From assembly GCA_013330285.1 (NCBI GenBank), contig DUIP01000116.1:5075-18531 (forward strand): a stretch of 13,457 nucleotides of DNA, in the 5' to 3' direction. Below are positions 9,001 through 11,751 of the stretch, in pieces. The first letter of the stretch is position 1. Each line of letters opens with the position of its first letter. The notes under the pieces were generated by a model. The model saw only the letters and a program-made list of their open reading frames with translations. It did not search any database and was not told where the DNA came from. A program made the translations under genes and the position numbers. The DNA is from Candidatus Poseidoniaceae archaeon (lineage in GTDB: Archaea; Thermoplasmatota; Poseidoniia; Poseidoniales; Poseidoniaceae).

Positions 9001-9473
9001 ACCAGCCCATCGGTTGCAATGATGCTCAAGTCGGTTGCGATGTGACCGGCGGCAACGAAACCAAGTTCGATACCGACCGCTGCAAACATCAACACGTTGG
9101 CCCATTCGAAAGAGCCACGCATGACGAGAGCATGGACGCCAAACATCACGACAAAGAACAGGAGCGCAGTCACTGCATCAAGACCGAACATGCAAACGAC
9201 TTGCGATCCAATCAAAGCAACAACCAAAGAAACGAGGGAAAGGGTTGAGTTCGAAAAAGAGACAGTGCCGGATGCTTTGAGCATTCGTGGGGCGAGACCA
9301 AGCGAAGCCGCCGCAAGGACGACAACCATAGGTGCCATGTTGTCTAGGTTGAGATCGAAGTTCATTCCAACGATCTGTGTTGCTGCGAGCGCAAGAAGCA
9401 CTGCAAGGGGGGCAATAAGCCAACCAAGCAGAGGTGCTGGCGCTGGGCGCATTTCTGGGTTTTTCGTTTCCAT
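1..9473 (-). CDS. aglB: Giant STT3/AglB-type oligosaccharyltransferase with long extracellular extension (3' end beyond window)
   Basis: This integral membrane enzyme transfers a lipid-linked glycan to Asn in N-x-S/T sequons of exported proteins. The frame is open for 3157 codons from ATG 9473 to the left edge, and the stop lies outside. An in-frame TGA (9485-9483) sits just upstream and GAGGG lies 6 nt before the ATG, so the start is firm. STT3 hallmarks seen: an acidic site in SDPWYMKR (D424), a second acidic pair in ADHDAF (D538, D540), a TVAE motif (746-749, the archaeal TIxE motif), WWDYG (969-973) followed by a DNFQSGI stretch, and the AglB-type 'VKIMKYYSGA' segment ending near 1419. 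Typical archaeal STT3 proteins are about 600-1000 residues and have WWDYG near residue 500-550. Here about 378 extra N-terminal residues shift it, and more than 1700 residues follow the usual end. Reading frame was rechecked at seven widely spaced motifs and is constant. The STT3 family call is certain; the role of the extra parts is unknown. Confidence 0.95.
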   Translation of the reverse strand, partial: METKNPEMRPAPAPLLGWLIAPLAVLLALAATQIVGMNFDLNLDNMAPMVVVLAAASLGLAPRMLKASGTVSFSNSTLSLVSLVVALIGSQVVCMFGLDAVTALLFFVVMFGVHALVMRGSFEWANVLMFAAVGIELGFVAAGHIATDLSIIATDGLVLESGQAIGVLDAYRGAVGYQFFSYMMLFTVLGILFSVLARGVLSPSSEKGWFSHITDGDGAWNKSTLPLQIGLLVWALAHIGSLWHFNHLMGNESSIINLFGPYSDRAVAANQDLAGYHGYFGFWNAFFTGMVAMIVAGMASERWFTRSMFIGSMWALYLVSSWYESGMIQNDAFDGSWGALIWLAFTFFICAIIYVIGTHDKWGGWSNRSEFEPSGARQFWNAHWATIMVGMAFFFGFVIRMQWYVIPSMNSLGTNTWDMTGGSDPWYMKRVVDYILANNAHMIVDADRYYPIGGINPRPPLFTWSIAVLATLLEPFVGSEDAVWWSMLALPAVYGALTILPVAAIAREHVNEKAGVVAAWLIAFMPAHVSHSTFALADHDAFIMLFLTMGFMYWLKAVKYAGSDRLLRNTSPSISTLIDSFSAVAHQRTAALSYAVLAGVSFGVVSLGWKGFVVGPSILFLAYALQVALNMFRRRDSTTLNVLFISMLAVNLLMALPFYAHPQLNLVTDGTGLQPFLFIIVFTLTLAFITTGFRDKPWLLVLGVLVAGATVFFGILYVLKFFELSNAWDVLFTGGGYFTKSKIFGTVAEANATDRGQLFAQFGPITFLLALVMGLLALIAGMRERKHTSLVFGVWILAASYMAWSAARFMFNATPAMAVLGAWGIVSLWKWANWSGMVRSWKKYGIRTPEDRIRGARKVVWRTPNFSAILLVMIMLFGQQATYGLDAAIPSTVTAEDELDETIFNLIPDILRQEIAGFSILDDSPYDGDWYLGTMGSGFNDNSWNNAYEWLAQQDTNEPYSERPAFVSWWDYGFQALASGEHPSVSDNFQSGIPATGNMLLAQSEADLVSMFIWQLAEGDISYNRARTGDLAYTNGYSNIVQNHLSHADGAYEIFEKINANADTDELKAFVIDNSFQVIQTNRDMVMAQGYHQTDGAFDTSTMVYRIYDDKEIVECTEQFSLTCQGTDWTVKGEAMVSFNNSIRSGQDTSKTTTHYIINDYWYTQDLIEEFNSVSTHIHRKNARLALTVQLLTNVLDESQIVDLYDDLINNIDTYQVQDYLGAPGETVERNHEIRYFAIDSRLYPRAGRYTADMGYNQGQPMGIFGAPTILSGQDIGTFMDEVYETTRGEFQDEMTREEVDAAITEDFLNQQAGADIDPLQVQDVRVDHNPQFFSTMLANTYVGYGASTLGIDAGSSNPQPAQHFGQQGSPGSSLSQALPLPGAMSNHFVISNWYNDDPNVTIGNTNTYVKIMKYYSGAEISGQVSMSDNGQGLPGVRLLIERDAFSGEGAEDLDPDTYWVPIGYVDADDEGKWSFDAPAGRIRVSAFAGEYNPTVAQDSLRTGAYVDGLADILTETNTDRQINDITAILGQVANMTWLGASQMNVTAEQADRKVAVTEAMDVDVQSSGVSGLVTWSGAESFNGDPLVDTTFVLRSIWSMTDNYTLTTTNGSFSSEESRILQGSGEATFTENGTFESEGVAFAQDFTGTFTRSIADKRTYTSNGTWNGIGVLEASWVSNESVMDCFEENGTYSMPTNETLCVKDNSGDLTVYMLDGEATANGRLTSEGISTLRTELVNATFEATGSFEGTGTLNGTGLFIGKGHFAGSMVQPGSFYITGLVPGMYNMIAQLDNGKEVLLPSAVDVGINPSYDLEMTMPGSLFEDVLEDFFGEVYANETIELIDEGLGEEYAIHIITDENGSFSYGPLAAGEYFYRVDVDNDGWYEVNESLFVRDDSENFSMGMGVPEMHDVTVQLIAPTDSETQTPVISVADRVVTFTNDDSMMAPINATSDETGVVYIELPMGAYTMSDDSDGEYILFSHFELEEEDLEFDGNYAVSTWVNGTIRTHLDASNYDQWAQGTDEIKLAESDPASGLTVDFVAGDLEFTTVTDVDGNYSMRLPNGADFHMTAISTFSTYTGGQLIALNGEFEMDMGIMYLAPATSTNGFVYLYDNTSLWDNLVPGWAAQTLTATNEDGLEWRTEITEGGQFTFFLQDGNWDFNAIDSELNIAGVENFNVTRESGTPPSPIELFANPAHQEVTLQFFMDAGNDASFENGTLVSPDFSAVPLNNHGTQMNYTADDYTSPGVITITLEPGTYSVLLNFTTPDSENASDYALGGVTALQPLVIGLDSIEDAVDMPLRNDYLVTGTLTNASGDAIQKQFMLYEADQDLYFNLESDENGTFSGYVPAGDWVAIVAPFIANENATEVLRSGLIVGEDSSLRTGLSYATVETVEVMFQLQETASGNNMSNIRVTAVSHDGYGNITLTKSNETGMVSEQMMPGTWSLFLNETAPQRHWMMDTSNAPFSTDDAVNGSLDLGVVTADLEVEIGGKVFWDLNEDDEPGVAEGVEGFLVEVLGASSGVDTNVSTDSSGVWSLFVPVEDNYTVTVSKDGFDTESYNLSNSSAYPVENEPESHDIEVIAGNVAVSGNVTDINDASRLDGATIVLYPTLDAVRDPVTITGTMDGDVLTWDATIAPGEWIVVVSEANADENGGGVAVGLLDATIATGSSIDMEMALGGWIDLDTVWNDFALGEHHAGSDDNGSSMIQDPVEVTISIGDDIVWNMPIGADGTLTLLMPADDVDFDSTFTTIQHDDMLEMDYIAGSRTSVGEGRSPVTLSYTRSENSDSSLSMVNSTLVNATTIDGSYTNLMAEPLAEAYKTIEFNLDVAYEGTEISDVFTVTGSIGVAPDSALWSVEFYNGTAWVESYDLTLGIGVNASDDSVDKTATISARVHLANQSEAWNLEDAHMVKVRISTSTGESSEIAVDVQVPQTFGFEITEEVTELGIAAGSNRQFSFMLQNTGNGDDSFTIQLADNIPEGWEVTPMESVVTIAKDDTRSQAFTVFAPSTWQGDSKTVSVTVTSEDGTTTESFDVELQQAMISLRFDPAQAILASDQVADVPNSKIVIPVENFGYLDADSVIVTLTHQSSGTVYDPVTISIGAQSTSNAEFNVGAKAAGSQRFEYHIEVAGEDAAFVADNVEDGDFAVEFNIVTESTD
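384..686 (-). other. NEW3/CARDB-like Ig-fold domain in the STT3 extension
   Basis: Residues about 2930-3030 contain the strand-turn pattern FSFMLQNTGNGDDSFTIQL, then PEGWEV and a T-V-x-V-T strand. This is the usual signature of NEW3-type (NPCBM-associated) Ig-like domains in archaeal surface proteins. A second, CARDB-like unit follows at about 3040-3125, with IVIPVENFGYLDADSVIV. In such proteins these units tend to be membrane-proximal, so a C-terminal anchor helix may lie just outside the window. Confidence 0.65.
1809..2021 (-). other. SdrD_B-like domain in the STT3 extension
   Basis: Residues about 2485-2555 begin GGKVFWDLNEDDEPG and continue with a GVEGFLVEVLG strand and a DSSGVWSLFVP turn. 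This is the pattern of SdrD_B-like prealbumin-fold domains (G-x-V-F-x-D-x-N-x-D...G-V-x-x-V-x-V-x-L), whose acidic loop often binds calcium. The Asp/Asn/Glu residues of that loop are present here. Calcium binding is inferred. Confidence 0.65.
4170..4241 (-). repeat. Four consecutive six-residue repeats in the STT3 extension
   Basis: Residues 1745-1768 read as four hexads: GSFEGT, GTLNGT, GLFIGK, GHFAGS. Each begins with Gly, has a large hydrophobic residue at position 3 and a second Gly at position 5. The hydrophobic phase extends back to F1741. The pattern suggests regular short strands and turns. Looser versions occur upstream, around 1600-1680 (GSGEATF, NGTFESEG, NGTWNGIG). The DNA copies have diverged, so this is a protein-level repeat. 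Confidence 0.6.
5223..6815 (-). other. Extracytoplasmic C-terminal domain of STT3 with WWDYG motif
   Basis: This part encodes residues 887-1417, the soluble domain that binds the +2 Ser/Thr of the sequon. WWDYG is at 969-973 (bases 6555-6569). It is followed by the usual context, SDNFQSGI, then a small-residue/Leu stretch and AQSEAD. A candidate for the second Ser/Thr-binding signature, DxxKxxx(M/I), is D1065-E-L-K1068-A-F-V-I1072, 96 residues after WWDYG. I am not sure it is the true equivalent. C1116 and C1124 could form a disulfide. The domain ends with the beta strand KIMKYYSGAEISG, which matches the usual end of AglB proteins and marks the beginning of the extension. Confidence 0.85.
6816..8339 (-). 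other. STT3 catalytic membrane core (GT66)
   Basis: This part encodes residues 379-886, with about thirteen membrane segments as in known STT3/AglB/PglB structures. The first extracytoplasmic loop carries D424 in the GGSDPWY context. The second carries D538 and D540 in LADHDAF. These are the positions of the metal-coordinating acidic residues in the family. The long loop EL5 carries T746-V-A-E749, where Glu is expected to contact the acceptor Asn. A late helix contains ARFMFNATP, typical of the family's last helices. The final helix (about 865-883) leads into the soluble domain. Confidence 0.9.
8340..9473 (-). other. Region encoding an extra N-terminal multi-helix membrane domain of the STT3 protein
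   Basis: This stretch encodes residues 1-378, before the canonical first STT3 helix (about 379-402, containing FFFGFVIRM). I see about nine or ten hydrophobic segments, near residues 12-35, 44-62, 76-97, 101-120, 125-148, 173-196, 222-240, 270-295 and two more before 370. They are separated by short loops, with larger hydrophilic stretches around 148-170 and 240-270. I recognise no family or catalytic motif. Ordinary AglB/STT3 begins directly with the helix that precedes the first acidic motif, so this is an added module. It could be a subunit-like scaffold or a glycolipid-handling domain; nothing in the sequence decides. Confidence 0.7.
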
Positions 9474-9479
9474 TTTTTT

Positions 9480-9484
9480 CCCTC
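9480..9484 (-). promoter_or_regulatory. Shine-Dalgarno of the STT3 gene
   Basis: On the minus strand GAGGG is followed by six A residues and then ATG (9473-9471). The spacing is ideal and supports this start over the next Met at residue 8. Confidence 0.75.
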
Positions 9485-9540
9485 AGGGTGTTTGCAAGAC
9501 AGCAGCAAGGCTGGCGAGCATCTTGGCCACTTTAGAGCCT

Positions 9541-9550
9541 CTTTTAATAA
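9541..9550 (-). promoter_or_regulatory. Putative TATA box of the STT3 gene
   Basis: The minus strand reads TTATTAAAAG in an otherwise mixed-composition 184-nt spacer. It lies about 70 nt upstream of the ATG. A start site about 26 nt downstream would leave a leader of roughly 45 nt, which fits a Shine-Dalgarno-bearing mRNA. No experimental support is visible. Confidence 0.45.
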
Positions 9551-9619
9551 TGACGCAACGAGGTTGCCCCCCTATTGCGACGGAGCACCCCGTTTTGGGC
9601 ATTCTTGTAATGGGTGTTT

Positions 9620-9637
9620 CTCATGTGAAAAAATGAG
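9620..9637 (-). terminator. Putative oligo-T terminator after purD
   Basis: Twenty bases past the purD stop, the minus strand has a run of six T (9633-9628) inside a weak hairpin with a 5-bp stem (CTCAT/ATGAG) and an 8-nt loop. Archaeal RNA polymerase often terminates on oligo-T without a stem. The stem may be incidental. Confidence 0.4.
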
Positions 9638-9657
9638 CCGTGATGATGGCGTCAAAT

Positions 9658-10917
9658 TCACAACGCTCGATGGCCAATGTCAGTCCTGAAGTGGCTGCCT
9701 TCAAGTTCGATGGCTTCGATCATGGCATAGGCCCGTTCAGCGGCAATCGACAATGTGAGCCCCAGTGCGGTACAAGTCAGCACTCGACCACCACTTGAAA
9801 TCAAGGTCCCTTCTTCATCAAAGGCGGTCCCTGCATGATTAATCCATGCCGTATTCATAGGCATTGGTAGCCCTGTGATGGCTCTTCCTTTGATCGGTGA
9901 GGCCGGATAACCTTCAGAGGCAAGAACAACAGTGAGGGCATGAGTGTCATGGAACTCAGCATCGTAATCAGAGAGGCCATCCGTTGCTGATGCATGGAGC
10001 AGTTCATACACATCGCTCTTGATCAATGGCAATGTGATTTGGCATTCTGGATCGCCAAACCTTACATTGAATTCTACAACACTTGGGGCACCATTTTCTG
10101 GAATCATCAAGCCAACATACAGCACCCCACGGTAGGGAACTGGTTGGCTTGAAAGATAGGCGTGCATTGGTTTGACAATGGTTTCAACCGTTCTTGAATG
10201 CACATCAGGGGTGACAACTGGAGCAGGACAGTAGGCGCCCATGCCACCTGTATTCGGCCCTTCGTCGCCGTTGTAGGCACGTTTGTGATCTTGACTCGGA
10301 GGAAGACAGACAAAACCAGAGCCGTCCATCACCACAAGCATACTTGCTTCCTCACCTTGGAGAAATGCTTCGAGCAGCACCTTACCGTCGCTTTGAATGG
10401 ACGATTCGATGAAGGCTTGTGCTTCGCTTCGATCGCTTGTAACGACAACGCCTTTGCCCCCTGCCAAGACGTCACGTTTGACCACCCAAGGCTGGCCTTG
10501 GAAGTCATCCAAAGCGGATTGTATATCGGAGTTGGCATCGAGTACATGGAAATCTGCGGTCGGCACTCCAGCGATTCTCATGACGTTTTTTGCATGGAGT
10601 TTCGACCCCTCGAGTTCAGCAAGTGCTTGTACAGGCCCAAAGCAGGGAATGCCGATGGCTGAGAGTTTGTCTGCTAATGCATCACAAAGCGGTGCTTCAG
10701 GACCAACGACAACAAGAGAAGCATCGATGCGTTTTGCCAGTTCGACAAGGGAGGAAAGATCTGATGCTGAAATCGCATGATTTGTGGCAAGTTCCGAGGT
10801 GCCACCGTTTCCAGGTGCGCAATGCACTGCTTCAACATGACTCGATGAGGACAAGGCCATGCACAGAGCATGCTCTCTTCCGCCACCGCCAACAACCAAA
10901 ACTGTCCTGTCCGCCAT
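9658..10917 (-). CDS. purD: Phosphoribosylamine-glycine ligase (GAR synthetase), PurD
   Basis: This cytosolic ATP-grasp enzyme joins glycine to 5-phosphoribosylamine to give GAR, the second committed step of purine synthesis. At 419 residues it is full length for the family. Seen (numbering from Met at 10917): N-terminal VVGGGGREHA (8-17); PEAPLCDALAD near 73-83; FGP at 93-95 followed by LEGSK; ATP-grasp loop LAGGKG (151-156); QDHKR (209-213) and GPNTGGMGAY (220-229); the metal-binding region EFNVRFGDPE (282-291); and a C-terminal R-TDIGHRAL ending. An in-frame ATG nine codons upstream (10944) is possible. I prefer 10917 because homologues begin right at the glycine-rich strand, and an ATTATG sequence about 27 nt upstream could serve a leaderless start. 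It is divergent from carS and followed on the same strand by the STT3 gene after a 184-nt gap, so it is probably a separate transcript. Confidence 0.95.
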   Translation of the reverse strand: MADRTVLVVGGGGREHALCMALSSSSHVEAVHCAPGNGGTSELATNHAISASDLSSLVELAKRIDASLVVVGPEAPLCDALADKLSAIGIPCFGPVQALAELEGSKLHAKNVMRIAGVPTADFHVLDANSDIQSALDDFQGQPWVVKRDVLAGGKGVVVTSDRSEAQAFIESSIQSDGKVLLEAFLQGEEASMLVVMDGSGFVCLPPSQDHKRAYNGDEGPNTGGMGAYCPAPVVTPDVHSRTVETIVKPMHAYLSSQPVPYRGVLYVGLMIPENGAPSVVEFNVRFGDPECQITLPLIKSDVYELLHASATDGLSDYDAEFHDTHALTVVLASEGYPASPIKGRAITGLPMPMNTAWINHAGTAFDEEGTLISSGGRVLTCTALGLTLSIAAERAYAMIEAIELEGSHFRTDIGHRAL

Positions 10918-10964
10918 GCCCAACAACGGTCGGCTTCGGCACATAATCCCATCGTGCCCCCTTT

Positions 10965-10982
10965 CTCAATCAGAGGATTGAG
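10965..10982. repeat. Perfect 7-bp inverted repeat in the purD-carS divergent intergenic region
   Basis: CTCAATC (10965-10971) and GATTGAG (10976-10982) are exact reverse complements separated by AGAG. The repeat lies 48 nt upstream of the preferred purD start and 79 nt upstream of the carS start. It could be an operator for a dimeric regulator or a transcript hairpin; neither is shown. Confidence 0.5.
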
Positions 10983-11031
10983 TACAGCAAACGGGGCAGG
11001 CTTCAAAGGCCTTCGTTGACCAACAGCCACC

Positions 11032-11064
11032 ATGCCTACCGTTCTCTTGGAGGGTTTGATGTGA
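11032..11064 (+). other. Mini-ORF of ten codons overlapping the carS start
   Basis: ATG at 11032 opens a frame encoding MPTVLLEGLM and ends with TGA at 11062-11064. The stop overlaps the carS GTG (11061-11063) by two bases, and the frame spans the carS Shine-Dalgarno. An in-frame stop lies just upstream (11017-11019). No ribosome binding site is evident before its ATG. It could be a leader peptide coupled to carS, or chance. Confidence 0.25.
11049..11054 (+). promoter_or_regulatory. Shine-Dalgarno that sets the carS GTG start
   Basis: GGAGGG followed by a 6-nt spacer precedes GTG 11061. This is the strongest ribosome binding site in the window. It rules for the GTG over an in-frame TTG at 11016, which has no such sequence before it. 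Confidence 0.8.
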
Positions 11065-11711
11065 ATTTCCTCATCTTGTGCCTCATGTGTTTGTGGCTTT
11101 ACTTACCTGGGTTTTTGGCAAATACATTCGCTATGATGTGGGGTAAATGGCTTCCAAAAACAGGTTATGGCCCGTGGCCAATTGATGGGGGCCGCACGCT
11201 AAAAGACGGCAACCGAATGTTGGGGGATGGCAAAACATGGAATGGTTTGATCGGCGGCTCCCTCACTTCAGGCTTGCTTTGCATCCTCATGGTGGTCATG
11301 ACCAATGATGGCAGCGGAGCAGGGGCCCTCGATGACACAACCATCTTTGCTTCACCTCTTTCGGGGGCAGGCGATGCTTGGTTTTCAGTCGGTGGGACCA
11401 TGATGAGCGCCTTTGTATTGGGTACATTCCTCGGTTTTATGTGCCTGGTAGGCGACAGTACGGGCTCCTTCTTCAAGCGCCGTCGTGGATTGAAAAGGGA
11501 AGGCGACATTTCCTCAAAAGCGCCACTTTTGGACACGTTGCCGTTTGCAATTTCGGTGTTCCTTGCAGGACAAATCTTCCTCGAATCTTCATGGCTTGCC
11601 GATGAAGCATTACGCCTTCCAATGCTGATCCTTGTGCTGATTACCCCAGTGCTCCATCGAAGCTTCAACCTCATTGGTTATGCCATTGGATGGAAGGATG
11701 TCCCTTACTGA
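11061..11711 (+). CDS. carS: CDP-archaeol synthase (CTP:2,3-di-O-geranylgeranylglycerol-1-phosphate cytidylyltransferase), CarS
   Basis: This membrane enzyme uses CTP and Mg2+ to activate digeranylgeranylglycerol phosphate to CDP-archaeol, the branch point to archaeal polar lipids. The protein has 216 residues from the GTG start, slightly longer than the usual 170-180. Diagnostic motifs seen: LPGFLANTFAMMWG (15-28) at the end of helix 1; then PIDGGR (40-45) and KDGNRMLGDGKTWNG (48-62), the Asp-rich cytidylyltransferase loop; a VGDSTGSFFKRRRGLKREGD segment with APLLD after it; and the C-terminal HRSFNLIGYAIGWKDVPY. About five membrane segments are visible. Extra length lies in the loop after helix 2 (about 82-105, Gly/Ala/Asp-rich). 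Its stop is 40 nt before the next start on the same strand, but the next gene has its own TATA-like element. The presence of this gene is strong evidence for an archaeal host. Confidence 0.95.
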   Translation: MNFLILCLMCLWLYLPGFLANTFAMMWGKWLPKTGYGPWPIDGGRTLKDGNRMLGDGKTWNGLIGGSLTSGLLCILMVVMTNDGSGAGALDDTTIFASPLSGAGDAWFSVGGTMMSAFVLGTFLGFMCLVGDSTGSFFKRRRGLKREGDISSKAPLLDTLPFAISVFLAGQIFLESSWLADEALRLPMLILVLITPVLHRSFNLIGYAIGWKDVPY

Positions 11712-11723
11712 CGGAGCGAACTC

Positions 11724-11728
11724 TATAT
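11724..11728 (+). promoter_or_regulatory. TATA box for a leaderless transcript
   Basis: CTATATCC in the 40-nt gap after carS places TATAT centred 26 nt before the ATG at 11752. This is the normal archaeal TATA-to-start-site distance, so transcription should begin at or next to the ATG. No Shine-Dalgarno is present, which agrees with a leaderless mRNA. Confidence 0.6.
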
Positions 11729-11751
11729 CCGACTGTTGGCTCCATCTTACC

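Noticed and set aside
1..9473. Possibility that the long minus-strand frame is really two or more genes, or an assembly fusion
   Set aside because: I found no in-frame stop, the frame is constant at all motifs checked, and the usual AglB end strand (VKIMKYYSGAEISG) runs straight into the first tail domain as a single beta domain.
10918..10944. ATG at 10944 as the purD start
   Set aside because: The nine extra residues (MCRSRPLLG) precede the glycine-rich first strand where homologues begin, and no well-spaced Shine-Dalgarno supports it. It remains possible.
11016..11060. TTG at 11016 as the carS start (231 residues)
   Set aside because: The 15 added residues are polar, precede the family's usual first helix and lack a ribosome binding site, while GTG 11061 has GGAGGG at ideal spacing.
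11165..11674. Minus-strand frame of 169 codons antisense to carS
   Set aside because: carS motifs are unmistakable in the plus frame. The antisense translation is Pro/Ser/Arg-rich without any domain.
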